A stretch of 64,000 nucleotides of DNA from Chlorogloeopsis fritschii (GTDB taxonomy: Bacteria > Cyanobacteriota > Cyanobacteriia > Cyanobacteriales > Nostocaceae): NCBI RefSeq assembly GCF_043099315.1, contig NZ_CP170746.1; one strand, written 5' to 3'. The notes under the pieces were generated by a model. It was not told where the DNA came from. It saw only the letters and a program-made list of their open reading frames with translations, and searched no databases. The stretch's first letter is position 1, and each line of letters starts with the position of its first letter. Shown here in pieces: positions 37,318 through 46,037 of this stretch. Position numbers and translations under genes: made by a program.

Positions 37318-37863
37318 ATGTTTGATTATCCTATGATTCCCGAAGTTATTCCCTTAGGTGCTATTTTATTTAATTTTTTATTTATATTGATAGCAATTCC
37401 GATAGAGGCATATATTTTAAATAAACGGCTAAAATTTGATAAAAGAACGTCCAGTTACTATGCTATTGCTATTAATTTATTTTCTAACGCTATTGGTTGG
37501 ATTGTCTTTTTCTTTTTAGAACCATTTCTAGCAGTGCAATTAAAATCAGAATTAATTAGTTATATTTTCTTTCATCGTTTTATATCATCTAATATTCAGA
37601 TGATAATTATTTTAACTGCTTTTATAATTTTCTTTAGTACGTTTTTCATAAAAGTTGTATTGTTGAGAGTTTTATTATTATCACTTACTGAACTCAAAAA
37701 GAGTGAAAGTGAGCCTGTTAATATTAATAAGCGACGTAATTCTCGACAGGACAATAAACTAAAAATACAAAATACGAATTTAGTCACTGCTGTTTTAATA
37801 GCTAACGCGCTAAGTTATAGCGCAATTTCTATTATTTTATTTTTAATTCCAAGACAAGTATAG
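37318..37863 (+). CDS. fraC: Filament integrity protein FraC
   Basis: The protein has 181 aa from ATG 37318 (MFDYPMIPEV); a TTG frame reaches 37264, but the ATG matches the FraC N-terminus as I remember it. It has four or so membrane helices (LGAILFNFLFILIAIPIEAY; the conserved YILNKRLKFDKRTS loop; IAINLFSNAIGWIVFFFLEP). Known role: FraC, with FraD and FraE, is needed for septal junctions, filament integrity and diazotrophic growth in Anabaena. Gene order fraC-fraD-fraE is conserved here, with 26 bp between fraC and fraD. This supports the assignment and marks the organism as a filamentous, probably heterocystous cyanobacterium. Confidence 0.88.
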   Translation: MFDYPMIPEVIPLGAILFNFLFILIAIPIEAYILNKRLKFDKRTSSYYAIAINLFSNAIGWIVFFFLEPFLAVQLKSELISYIFFHRFISSNIQMIIILTAFIIFFSTFFIKVVLLRVLLLSLTELKKSESEPVNINKRRNSRQDNKLKIQNTNLVTAVLIANALSYSAISIILFLIPRQV

Positions 37864-37889
37864 AAAATTAATAGTGTAGAGGTTAAAGT

Positions 37890-38909
37890 ATGCAAGTAAT
37901 TAAAGATGCATTCGGCATATTTAATGTGTTTGGGGATGTTTACGAAAGAATTAGAAAGATTTTAATTCCTCCAAAAGCTTATTCCTGGCAAACCTTAATT
38001 TATTTAAGTATTTTCTCTTTGTTGATGTCATCGCTATCTAGTGGTTTAGTCAGGGATATAATTGCTTTTTGTGGTTGGTTATTTTTAATCGCGGGTACTG
38101 CTTGGTATACAACTGATAATCCTTTACTCATCCCTGGTACTAATATGCCTGTTGGTGCATTAATCACGGGATTCTTAGTTAGTGCTTTTGCCTTTAGACA
38201 ACAAGAAGATGTAATTACAACAAATACAATTGTTTTTTGGCCAACAATTTCCGCGTTAATCACTGCTATTCCAGAATTTTTTGAAGGAACAGGAACTGAT
38301 GTAAATCCTCAGATTCCAAAGCTAGAAGACCGTCAAAAAATAATTATTTTAATTGCTAGTAGTATGGTACTTAGTTGCTGCTTGCAATTTACATTTGTAG
38401 TCAATAAATGGTATCAAGAATATCCTAGTTTAAAGAAAGATAATTTTCAGCGCACCTTTGTTGTCAAATTAGTACCCTCAAGTGAAACTTCGCAAAATGG
38501 GGCTATAATTTTAGATAAACTTGAGCCAAGACTTGTACAGCAAATTGCTGAAAGACCTTGGTCGGAAGTGGAGCAATGGTTACTAGAAGCAAGACAAAGA
38601 GTTGGCAATTTAGGCAGGCAAGTTATAGAAGCTAACTTACGTGAGTATGAAGAAAGGTCTTTATGGCGAGTTGAACCTCGTATATATAATCTTAAATCTG
38701 GATATAAATTAGATTTACTCAGTATTTGGAGTGGCCCTTCTTCAAGCGGAAGTGGATATTATCGGATCAAAACTTGTCGCATTGAACCAATCGCCAAGTC
38801 TAACAACACCATTGTTCGTGGCAAAACAGATGGCAAATCAGTCATAGCGGAATTTAATTGCGATCCAGTAAGCAAGCTTTTTGTGGGGCAACCACCAGAG
38901 CCACAATGA
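37890..38909 (+). CDS. fraD: Septal junction plug protein FraD
   Basis: The protein has 339 aa. The N-terminal half has membrane helices (LIYLSIFSLLMSSLSSGLV; IIAFCGWLFLIAGTAWY; MVLSCCLQFTFVVNKWY at about 156-172). The C-terminal about 165 residues are soluble, with a coiled-coil-like helix (EQWLLEARQRVGNLGRQVIE) and a beta-rich end. Size and layout fit FraD, whose periplasmic part forms the plug module of the septal junction in Anabaena. It sits directly after fraC, so co-transcription is likely. The fraE start follows 236 bp later, across a repeat block. Confidence 0.87.
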   Translation: MQVIKDAFGIFNVFGDVYERIRKILIPPKAYSWQTLIYLSIFSLLMSSLSSGLVRDIIAFCGWLFLIAGTAWYTTDNPLLIPGTNMPVGALITGFLVSAFAFRQQEDVITTNTIVFWPTISALITAIPEFFEGTGTDVNPQIPKLEDRQKIIILIASSMVLSCCLQFTFVVNKWYQEYPSLKKDNFQRTFVVKLVPSSETSQNGAIILDKLEPRLVQQIAERPWSEVEQWLLEARQRVGNLGRQVIEANLREYEERSLWRVEPRIYNLKSGYKLDLLSIWSGPSSSGSGYYRIKTCRIEPIAKSNNTIVRGKTDGKSVIAEFNCDPVSKLFVGQPPEPQ

Positions 38910-39145
38910 TGAGGGAGAGTGGAAAAGACAAGGGGAGGGGGAGAGGAGCCAGCCGCGTGGGCGGGTTTCCCGACTTGGGCAGACTGGTGTTGGGGGACAA
39001 GCAAGGGAGCTTCAGGAGCACCAGGGGCACCATGAGAACAACCAACCACAACCACTAACTACTAACCACTATCAAATGACTATTGACTAATGACAAATGA
39101 CTCATTACAAATGATTCATCACTATTGACTAATGGCTAAATAGCA
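38910..39145. repeat. Repeat block separating fraD and fraE
   Basis: This 236-bp gap holds a purine-rich stretch, then gaggagccagccgcgtgggc and gggtttcccgacttgg, a unit that recurs in variant form at about 58095-58140, and then accactaactactaacc / aatgactattgac short repeats. Apparent ORFs here in several frames are repeat-derived. Confidence 0.7.
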
Positions 39146-39925
39146 ATGAATTTCGGCAGAATTTCTGTAATAGCAATGAATGTGTTCAAGGAAGTAATAC
39201 GCGATCGCATTCTATTTATTATCGGCTTTTACATTCTCATACTTGCTGCTGCTATTGGTCTGCTTCCCGAAATTGCCGCCAGTACGGAGAATAAAATTTT
39301 TCTAGATTTTGGTTTGGCAACGGCAAATGTCCTTGGTTTAGTGGTGGCTGTTTTTGTTGGTACAGGACTAATTAATAAAGAAATCGAGAAGCGTACAATT
39401 TTGGTGTTGATGGCTAAACCGATCGCCCGCAGCGAATTTATTATTGGTAAATATTTAGGGTTAGTGACAGTACTTGCTGTTCTCACGGCTGCAATGACTG
39501 CTATTTACCTGGGATTTTTACAATTTGACAAAATAGATTATTCCACAAATAGTCTTTTGATTGCTGCATTTTTCCAATTTTTACAGTTGTCTTTAATCGC
39601 TGCTGTCGCAATTACCTTGGGCGTGTTTACTAGTTCTCTATTAGCGACGGCTTTAACCTTTTTTGTTTATTTAACGGGGAATATTACTCAAGATTTATTA
39701 CAATTTGCTCGTTTGGGGCAAAATCCAGGTATTCAACGTCTTACTCAAGCTTTGTATCTGATCTTGCCAGATTTATCTCGATTAGATCTAAAAAATGATG
39801 CTATTTATGGATTAGAGGCATTACCTAACTCAATGGTTCTGGTTGGACATACTGTTTACGGGTTCGTTTACAGTTTGATGTTGCTGGCGATCGCTATATT
39901 TATCTTTTCGCAACGAGAGTTTTGA
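39146..39925 (+). CDS. fraE: ABC-2-type permease FraE
   Basis: The protein has 259 aa with six predicted membrane helices (for example ILFIIGFYILILAAAIGLLP and NVLGLVVAVFVGTGLI). The ABC-2 permease signature between helices is INKEIEKRTILVLMAKPIARSEFIIGKYLG, broken here only for description: EIEKRTI, then MAKPIARSEF. Position after fraC and fraD identifies it as FraE, the third filament-integrity gene. No ATPase subunit is encoded beside it, as in Anabaena. A second in-frame ATG lies 30 bp downstream (MNVFKEVIRDR); I keep the first, because aatagcaATGAAT follows tggctaaatagc-type repeat DNA and cannot decide between them. Confidence 0.88.
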   Translation: MNFGRISVIAMNVFKEVIRDRILFIIGFYILILAAAIGLLPEIAASTENKIFLDFGLATANVLGLVVAVFVGTGLINKEIEKRTILVLMAKPIARSEFIIGKYLGLVTVLAVLTAAMTAIYLGFLQFDKIDYSTNSLLIAAFFQFLQLSLIAAVAITLGVFTSSLLATALTFFVYLTGNITQDLLQFARLGQNPGIQRLTQALYLILPDLSRLDLKNDAIYGLEALPNSMVLVGHTVYGFVYSLMLLAIAIFIFSQREF

Positions 39926-39935
39926 TTATTAAGCG

Positions 39936-40000
39936 TAAGGTGGGCACTGCCACAACGTAAAAATAAGGATTTGAGAAAAATTAGGTAGTGCCCACCCTAC
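39936..40000. repeat. Dispersed inverted-repeat element, copy 2 (GGTGGGCACTGCC termini)
   Basis: GGTGGGCACTGCC at about 39939-39951 is inverted as GGTAGTGCCCACC at 39984-39996. Its centre, read on the complement, matches the centre of copy 1 at 322-387. It lies between fraE and a convergent gene. Confidence 0.7.
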
Positions 40001-40037
40001 AAACATTGCTCAAATAGAATTTTTGAGTCTAAGTTCT

Positions 40038-40700
40038 CTAAATAAATGCTATGTGATGTTGGTGAATTGTGCCATCAGGCATAATAGTTTCATACAATTT
40101 TGCATTCTTGAGATTAGCGTTTTCAATATTTGCTTCACTTAAGTTTGCTGCTATTAAATTTGCCCATCTTAGATCCGCACCTGTTAAATTAGCTTGATTG
40201 AAATTTGCTTCTATTAACATTGCTCCACATAGCTCTGCGTCTGTAAAATTTGCTCTTGTTAAGTTAGCTTCAATCAGTGATGCTTCAATTAACATAGCTG
40301 AACTCAAATCTGCTTCTCTTAAATCAACACCACACAAAGAAGCACCCCAAAGTTTGCTGCCGCTTAATTTTGCCTGCCATAAAAAAGCGCCACACAAATC
40401 TGCCTGTCTTAAATCGGCTTCACTCAAATTCGCTTGAGATAAATTTGCTTCTCGTAAATTTGCTGCTCTTAAATTCGCTTGAGATAAATTTGCTTCTCGT
40501 AAATTTGCACCAGTCAAAATAGCCCCACTGAGATTTGCACCACGTAAATCTGCTCCAATAAAGTTTATTCCACTCAAATCAACTTCTCTAAGGTCAATAC
40601 CACTTAAATTACATCCACTGAAGTCTCTACCTCCAGAATTTTTATTTGTGATTTGACTTAAAGGACTAAGACTTTTTTGCTTCTCAGTATGATTTTTCAT
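40038..40700 (-). CDS. Pentapeptide-repeat protein
   Basis: The protein has 220 aa from ATG at 40700 (MKNHTEKQK), which has AGGT at good spacing; an in-frame ATG at 40787 is less likely. From about residue 30 the protein is almost wholly A(D/N)LXX repeats: about 35 pentapeptides, such as ADLRGANLSG, ANLREANLSQ and ADLRQADLCG, forming a right-handed quadrilateral beta-helix. It ends IMPDGTIHQHH. Pentapeptide proteins are abundant in cyanobacteria and mostly of unknown role; no enzyme domain is attached. There is no signal peptide. Confidence 0.92.
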   Translation of the reverse strand: MKNHTEKQKSLSPLSQITNKNSGGRDFSGCNLSGIDLREVDLSGINFIGADLRGANLSGAILTGANLREANLSQANLRAANLREANLSQANLSEADLRQADLCGAFLWQAKLSGSKLWGASLCGVDLREADLSSAMLIEASLIEANLTRANFTDAELCGAMLIEANFNQANLTGADLRWANLIAANLSEANIENANLKNAKLYETIMPDGTIHQHHIAFI

Positions 40701-41009
40701 TTTATTTACCTGTATCTGTACTTTGTAAAGTTTCTTAAATTTCAACCCGATACCCTCTGTATTTTGAGAGTACACCTCCCGGATCAAAAAACAGGGGCAC
40801 TAATTGAGAATATTTGGAAAAAATTCGGACTTAAATTGTGAATCCATTCAAAATACGTCACTAATCGAGTATTTCATGTCAAAAGCTGCTGATAATCATC
40901 AGAAAAAATTAATAACTGAAAACATTTAATTTTATTAGTATTCTCAGCTACGGAAATTTTATTTTTGATTTGTATACTAATTAAATATTGATTAATTAGT
41001 AATAAATAC

Positions 41010-41588
41010 TTAAGGCGATCGCATTGGCAATGGTTTCCAATCAGAATAATTGCCAAGGTGTCCCCAATATGCCATATAGCCAGTAAACGCAAAAATCAGA
41101 GCAGCAGCTACTAGTACGATCGCACCCAATAACCGCCAAGCACGATTTGTTTTGAAATAGAGTGTTGGCGCAGCACAAACTCCACCCAATCCCGTTAAGA
41201 TAAATCCGATTCCTGATAGGAGTGGTTGTCGCGTTAATCCCAGGTTAAGTATTCGCGCACCAATGACAATAGCAGCAAGTCCAGCAAAAAAGCCGTAAAT
41301 TGCCACTGTTAGTAAATCCCAACCAAAGGCTAAAGCTAAAGAAGCGGTGAGAAATAAAATCCCAAATAAGACACTTGTTTCACCATAAGCAATATTAAAA
41401 ACACCAGTAACTGGCCAAGTAAAAGTCATGTGTAAGCCCGTAACGAGTGCGATCGCTCCCGTCATGCCAAACCCAGGAATCCAAAGTTTTTTATTGGCAC
41501 CATCCATACCAAAATATACGTAGCCAGCAAGGAGAAATAGCCCAGCTACGAGATTAATCAACATTAAGGTGATGTAATTGATAAACAC
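41010..41588 (-). CDS. DUF981 family membrane protein
   Basis: The protein has 192 aa with six or so membrane helices (INLVAGLFLLAGYVYFG; MTGAIALVTGLHMTFTWPVT; VLFGILFLTASLALAFGWDL; ending LIFAFTGYMAYWGHLGNY). It matches the DUF981 layout of small putative integral membrane proteins. The function is unknown. It lies 86 bp downstream of a sugar-permease gene on the same strand, but no functional link is evident. Confidence 0.82.
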   Translation of the reverse strand: MFINYITLMLINLVAGLFLLAGYVYFGMDGANKKLWIPGFGMTGAIALVTGLHMTFTWPVTGVFNIAYGETSVLFGILFLTASLALAFGWDLLTVAIYGFFAGLAAIVIGARILNLGLTRQPLLSGIGFILTGLGGVCAAPTLYFKTNRAWRLLGAIVLVAAALIFAFTGYMAYWGHLGNYSDWKPLPMRSP

Positions 41589-41675
41589 GATTTCGATTAT
41601 TTACCCATTGAGAGTATTTCACTCACATTTGAATACATATACTGATTGTTTGAAAATCTACATTTAGGAGCATTT

Positions 41676-42575
41676 TTATAATTTCTTACTCTCTTCTCCC
41701 CAAGTTTGTAGCTGCAAATAAACTAACACCAGCGTCACAGCTAACAATACTGTTGCTGCCGCCGCTGCATAACCAAAATCAAATTGACCAAATGCTTCTT
41801 GATAAATGTAGTAAACCAGTAAATTAGTAGAATTTAAAGGGCCACCACCAGTAATTACATAAACTTGCTCAAAACTCCGTAATGTGAAAATCATGGTGGT
41901 AACAAACGCGAATACAATCGTAGGTTGCAATCCGGGTAAGGTAATATGCCAAAACTGCTGCCAAGCGTTTGCTCCATCGAGTTCTGCGGCTTCATAGCGA
42001 CTTGAGGGAATTGTTTGCAACCCTGCCAAAAATACTACCAAGTTAAAGCCCAGTTGTTTCCAAATACTCAAGAGAATTAGCACTGGCATTGCCCAAATGG
42101 TGCTACCTAACCAAGGAATTGGCTCGATACCAATAGCATCCAAAAGCCCGTTCACAGGGCCATTATTTTGAAACAGCCAGCGAAATCCCAAACCTGCTGC
42201 AACTAAAGAGATAATTGATGGCAGAAAGTAGGCAGATCGGAGCAATCCTCGCAGTGCCAAAGTCTGATTTAATAACACTGCCAGTGCCAAAGGAATAACC
42301 AAACTAGGAAGAACGGTGGCAATAGTAAAGTAAGCTGTATTAAAAATTACTTGCCAAAAGTCTGAGGTGAAGAGCAAGCGCAAGTAGTTTTTTAAGCCTA
42401 CCCAGTGGGTACCAGCAGAAGTAAAACTTCCAGCAGTAAAGCTCAGGTAAAACAAATAGGCAATTGGCCACAAGACAAATAAACCCAGAAAAATTAGTGC
42501 TGGAGTCAGAAAAAACCAAGCTGCAACTGTATCGTTGTCTAGCAGCCGACTACCGGAAAAGCGTGATGATTTCAT
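41676..42575 (-). CDS. Carbohydrate ABC transporter permease (MalF/UgpA type)
   Basis: The protein has 299 aa with six membrane helices and the cytoplasmic EAA loop: EAAELDGANAWQQFWHITLP, which docks the ATPase. It has FLTPALIFLGLF at the N-terminus and RSAYFLPSIISLVAAGLGF. This is the first permease (CUT1 family) of a sugar or polyol importer. The usual partners (binding protein, second permease, ATPase) are not adjacent, so this is an orphan here; cyanobacteria often scatter these genes. The sugar is unknown. Confidence 0.92.
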   Translation of the reverse strand: MKSSRFSGSRLLDNDTVAAWFFLTPALIFLGLFVLWPIAYLFYLSFTAGSFTSAGTHWVGLKNYLRLLFTSDFWQVIFNTAYFTIATVLPSLVIPLALAVLLNQTLALRGLLRSAYFLPSIISLVAAGLGFRWLFQNNGPVNGLLDAIGIEPIPWLGSTIWAMPVLILLSIWKQLGFNLVVFLAGLQTIPSSRYEAAELDGANAWQQFWHITLPGLQPTIVFAFVTTMIFTLRSFEQVYVITGGGPLNSTNLLVYYIYQEAFGQFDFGYAAAAATVLLAVTLVLVYLQLQTWGEESKKL

Positions 42576-42735
42576 AACAATTGTGACAGCTTGAAATACC
42601 TAGAATTATTTAAGGTTATTAGTTAATTTTGTCAGGCGATCGCTACCACACACAACTTATGAAATCCGTGAAGTACACAACACGGTAAAATTCATAGGGG
42701 TTTGTGCTGTACTGTTTTGCACAGGTAGTTTAAGC

Positions 42736-43614
42736 ATGGAATCAAATTTTTTGACGGCTGTTTTTCTGCCCTTGGCTTTATTTATCATTATGCTGGGTAT
42801 GGGACTGACCTTGACTTTGAATGACTTCAAGCAGGTGTTAGTCTATCCTAAGGCGGTAATTATTGGTTTACTAGCACAGTTGGTAATGTTGCCGATAGTG
42901 GGTTTTGTAATTGCGTCAATATTTTCCCTCAGCCCAGACTTGGCTGTTGGTTTGATGATTCTAGCAGCTTGTCCTGGTGGTTCTACTTCCAACATGATTA
43001 CGTTTTTAGCTGGGGGAGATGTTGCCCTGTCGATTACACTAACAGCCGTTAGCAGCTTAATTACTGTCTTCACAATTCCCTTGGTTGTAAATCTGTCAAT
43101 GCAGAGTTTTCTGAGGGAAAGCACAACCTTGCAACTACCGTTTTTGAGTACTGTTTTACAAATCGCAGTGATTACAATTGTGCCAGTATCACTTGGAATG
43201 CTCATCAAGCGTTACATCCCTGGCTTTGCTAAACAAGCAGACAAGTCTGTGAAATGGCTGTCTTTATTTTTCCTAGCGGTAGTCATTGCCGGAGTGCTCC
43301 TCAAAGAGCGCAATAACTTTGTCTCCTTTGTGATAGATGTAGGTTGGGTAACTCTGGCTTTGAATGTGGTATCAATGGCTCTAGGATTTGCGATCGCAAC
43401 TTTAACCCGATTGAGTCAACAACAGGCTACGGCAATCACAGTGGAAGTGGGAATTCAAAATGGCACTTTGGCGATCGCTATTGCTTCAGCACCAACGCTA
43501 CTCAATAGCCCAACAATGGCTATTCCCGCTGCAATTTATAGCCTGCTAATGTTTGTTACTGGGGCGGGGTTCGCTTGGTGGGCAAATCGCCGTTCAACTT
43601 TATCAAAGGCATAA
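42736..43614 (+). CDS. Bile acid:sodium symporter (BASS) family transporter
   Basis: The protein has 292 aa and 9-10 membrane helices. Family signatures are MLGMGLTLTLNDF near the N-terminus, AACPGGSTSNMITFLAGGDV (the crossover motif with Na+-site residues), and VEVGIQNGTLAIAIA (the second crossover). The BASS family imports organic acids, including pyruvate and bile acids, with Na+. The substrate here is not known. It should not be confused with SbtA, the bicarbonate transporter, which is a different family. It is monocistronic, with a palindromic element after it. Confidence 0.92.
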   Translation: MESNFLTAVFLPLALFIIMLGMGLTLTLNDFKQVLVYPKAVIIGLLAQLVMLPIVGFVIASIFSLSPDLAVGLMILAACPGGSTSNMITFLAGGDVALSITLTAVSSLITVFTIPLVVNLSMQSFLRESTTLQLPFLSTVLQIAVITIVPVSLGMLIKRYIPGFAKQADKSVKWLSLFFLAVVIAGVLLKERNNFVSFVIDVGWVTLALNVVSMALGFAIATLTRLSQQQATAITVEVGIQNGTLAIAIASAPTLLNSPTMAIPAAIYSLLMFVTGAGFAWWANRRSTLSKA

Positions 43615-43739
43615 TTTACATAATTTAAGTAGGTAGACACAATTAAACGTAAAATGCTTACGCCCATAAATTAGATAGGACAAGCTTTTCAGCTTCTGCC
43701 CTCTGCCTCCTGCCCCTCCGAAGTTTGGATTGCCATGCA

Positions 43740-43850
43740 GGTGCGGCGGGGGCAGAAAAATCGGAGATTTTTCTGCTGTCGGCAGAGCCGACGCTGTGGT
43801 TGCACAGCAACCACAGCTATCCCCGCTCGCACCATCGGAGGAAGCCTCCG
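43740..43850. repeat. Cloverleaf-like array of four perfect hairpins with 3-nt loops
   Basis: An outer stem (GGTGCG-G-CGGGG at 43740-43751 with CCCCG-CT-CGCACC at 43821-43833) encloses three perfect hairpins: 43752-43776 (11 bp, loop gga), 43778-43792 (6 bp, loop aga) and 43793-43817 (11 bp, loop aca). A fourth (43836-43850, 6 bp, loop aag) follows. It is flanked by ctctgccctctgcc heptamer DNA. It lies 126 bp downstream of the BASS gene and in the purN leader. It may be a mobile palindromic element or a structured RNA. Confidence 0.85.
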
Positions 43851-43887
43851 CTCCAACTTCTCTCTGCCCTCTGCCCTCTGCCTTTTT

Positions 43888-44562
43888 ATGAGTAATTCTT
43901 CAATCATAGATACTTCTACTCCTTGCCTAATTTCTCCTCATCTTCCCAGCCAGCAATTTTCCCAAGGTACTCCTTTAAAATTGGGTGTTTTGGCTTCAGG
44001 AAGTGGTAGTAATTTTGAGGCTATTGCCAATGCCATCCAAAACGGGCAACTTAATGCCCAAATCCAAGTTTTGATTTACAATCAGCCACAGGCTTATGCT
44101 GCTGTGCGGGCGGCTAATTGGAATGTACCATCTGTACTTCTCAACCACCGCGACTATAACAGTCGCGAAGATTTAGATCGGCAAATTGTGCAAACTTTGC
44201 GGCAGTATAATGTGGAATTTGTGGTTATGGCTGGTTGGATGCGACTGGTAACGCAAGTATTAATTGATGCTTTTCCTCATAGAATTATCAATATTCATCC
44301 CAGCTTGTTGCCCAGTTTTAAAGGTGTGCGTGCCGTAGAACAAGCCTTAGCTGCTGGTGTAAAAATCACTGGCTGTACGGTGCATTTGGTTTCTCTAGAA
44401 ATGGACAGCGGCCCGATTTTAATCCAAGCAGCAGTTCCCATCATGCCTGATGATACACCAGAAAAACTCCACGCCAGAATTCAACTGCAGGAACATCAGA
44501 TTTTACCGCAGGCGATCGCTCTGACAGCCCAAAAACTACAGGCTCTAAACACAACCTCGTAA
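43888..44562 (+). CDS. purN: Phosphoribosylglycinamide formyltransferase
   Basis: The protein has 224 aa from ATG 43888; a longer frame upstream is repeat DNA, so I reject it. GART fold landmarks are present: LGVLASGSGSNFEAI (phosphate-binding loop), VVMAGWMRLVTQVLID, the catalytic INIHPSLLPSFKG (Asn and His), HLVSLEMDSGPIL (catalytic Asp) and QAAVPIMPDDTPEKLHARIQ. It transfers formyl from 10-formyl-THF to GAR in purine synthesis. The N-terminal about 30 residues (MSNSSIIDTSTPCLISPHLP) precede the fold and are typical of cyanobacterial PurN. The leader contains the hairpin array 43740-43850, which could affect expression. Confidence 0.94.
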   Translation: MSNSSIIDTSTPCLISPHLPSQQFSQGTPLKLGVLASGSGSNFEAIANAIQNGQLNAQIQVLIYNQPQAYAAVRAANWNVPSVLLNHRDYNSREDLDRQIVQTLRQYNVEFVVMAGWMRLVTQVLIDAFPHRIINIHPSLLPSFKGVRAVEQALAAGVKITGCTVHLVSLEMDSGPILIQAAVPIMPDDTPEKLHARIQLQEHQILPQAIALTAQKLQALNTTS

Positions 44563-44728
44563 AAATACGCAATATTTGGGTAAAAAATCACTTTATCCGT
44601 TTGATATATAACTGTGACTCTTTTTTCGCACTATTTGCGACTGGAGAGCAGCCATGATCAAAGTATTGCAGTGTGATTCCTGCAAGTCCACACTGTAATT
44701 AAGCTGAATTTTTCATGAGAGAGTATGG

Positions 44729-45079
44729 TTAAATTAACACCTCAGCCGGAATTCCCAATGAGGAATGTAAACGTCGAATCATTTCTAGTGTTAGTGCTTG
44801 CTGGCGATTTAAAATGTCTGTAACCTCTCCCAGACTGCCAATAATAGGTTCCAAATCATCAGCAGATAAACCACGGGATTCAAGATAATATAAAATAGCC
44901 TCAATCGGCTCTGGTGCAACGATAGGATAATGCCGTTGTTCGTATGCTTCCACCAGTGTTGTTAAAATTTCTAAGCGATCGCAATCGGGTGTATTAGGTT
45001 CTGCATCAAATAATCTTTCAATTTCATCAAGCGCAGCATGATAATCAGCTTCAGTTCGGATGGGACGGAGTTTGAGCAT
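44729..45079 (-). CDS. higA: HigA-family antitoxin
   Basis: The protein has 116 aa from the ATG at 45079 (MLKLRPIRTEADYHAALDEI), which has GAGGT upstream. The frame also contains an upstream ATG at 45106 inside the toxin gene. The start matches the COG5499 antitoxin family; a helix-turn-helix region follows (PIEAILYYLESRGLSADDLE; LTLEMIRRLHSSLGIPAEVL). It normally binds and silences HigB. The gene starts 11 bp after the toxin's stop, in toxin-first order as in higBA. The toxin partner is inactivated by a nonsense codon. Confidence 0.9.
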   Translation of the reverse strand: MLKLRPIRTEADYHAALDEIERLFDAEPNTPDCDRLEILTTLVEAYEQRHYPIVAPEPIEAILYYLESRGLSADDLEPIIGSLGEVTDILNRQQALTLEMIRRLHSSLGIPAEVLI

Positions 45080-45089
45080 ATACGTTACC

Positions 45090-45383
45090 TCAAATTGTTG
45101 TCGCATCTACGTTATTGTAGTCAGAGTGCGTTCCTACAAAGCGGATAAAAATAATCCCAATATCGTAACGAATGTGAACAATTAAGCGGTAATCATTACC
45201 TTTGATATTAAAAACGACACGATTATTAGCGATAATACTGGCGTTGCGATAAATACTTTTGATATCTATCGGACTATTCCATTCTGCACGAGACGCTTCA
45301 TCATACCAAGCTTCTAATGGCTATTCGGCATCGGGATGTGTTTCCCAAAATTGCCGTAAAGTGCTGCGGGCAATGATTCGCAT
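45090..45383 (-). pseudogene. higB: HigB-family mRNA-interferase toxin with an in-frame amber stop
   Basis: Hand translation of the minus strand gives MRIIARSTLRQFWETHPDAE, then TAG (codon 21, bases 45323-45321), then PLEAWYDEASRAEWNSP and later NNRVVFNIKGNDYRLIVHI and FVGTHSDYNNVDATTI, a full-length HigB (97 codons). The frame is otherwise intact. CAG or a similar codon to TAG is the single lesion, so toxin loss is recent. It starts 10 bp after the CPBP gene's stop and is followed by higA. Codon 21 falls before the RNase residues, so no active toxin is expected without readthrough. Confidence 0.88.
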
Positions 45384-45392
45384 TTTTATTTT

Positions 45393-45974
45393 TTAATATT
45401 GCCCAACTTTCCATAAATAGCTAGAAAGCATATTAGTAATCACATGAGCCACTATTGGCACTAACAAGTTATCACTCAAAAGGGCACTATATCCAAGTAT
45501 AAATCCAACAAAAGTAGCCCAAACCACATAAGGCCATTGTTGGGCACCACTCAAGTGCAAGACACCAAAGGAAACACTAGAGAAAAATACAGCCAAATGA
45601 TCTAATCCAAAAGCGGGTAACATCACACCGCGAAATAACAATTCTTCACTTAACCCCGGTAATAATCCCAGCCAGATTAAATCTGGTAAAGCTAGGGGTT
45701 TCAGTACTATCTCTAAGTAATAATTAGCACTTTTGCGGTAGGGAGGACAGTGTTGATAAGCCAAGCCGCTTAAGCCAGTAATGCTTAAGCCCAAACCAAT
45801 TCCCAATAATAAAGCTCTTATATCCCAACGCCAAGACATGAGGTAAAAGTTACCAAAGTACAACCACAGTTTGGCAACGATCCACAAAATAGTAGCAGTT
45901 ACTCCCATTGCCACCAGTACTTGGGTGCGCGTCATATATGGCATTTCTGGCTCTTGATTTTGGTGTTGAGTCAC
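45393..45974 (-). CDS. CPBP-family intramembrane metalloprotease
   Basis: The protein has 193 aa and six or so membrane helices. The CAAX-protease/bacteriocin-processing motifs are complete: SEELLFRG (EExxxR), FGVLHLSG (motif 2, FxxxH) and HVITN (HxxN). It is probably an integral membrane protease; cyanobacterial members are numerous, with substrates mostly unknown. The gene is followed within 10 bp by the higB remnant on the same strand. Confidence 0.92.
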   Translation of the reverse strand: MTQHQNQEPEMPYMTRTQVLVAMGVTATILWIVAKLWLYFGNFYLMSWRWDIRALLLGIGLGLSITGLSGLAYQHCPPYRKSANYYLEIVLKPLALPDLIWLGLLPGLSEELLFRGVMLPAFGLDHLAVFFSSVSFGVLHLSGAQQWPYVVWATFVGFILGYSALLSDNLLVPIVAHVITNMLSSYLWKVGQY

Positions 45975-46037
45975 GGGAGTTTTATGTATATAGAGGGGCA
46001 GAGGGGCAGGAGGTAGGAGAGAGAACTACTAACCACT

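Noticed and set aside
38858..39090. Several overlapping small frames on both strands in the fraD-fraE gap
   Set aside because: They are translations of repeat DNA (ggggagggggag, accactaactac) and have no start signals.
43735..43887. N-terminal extension of purN from ATG 43735
   Set aside because: It translates the hairpin array and heptamer repeats; the PurN start at 43888 matches the family.
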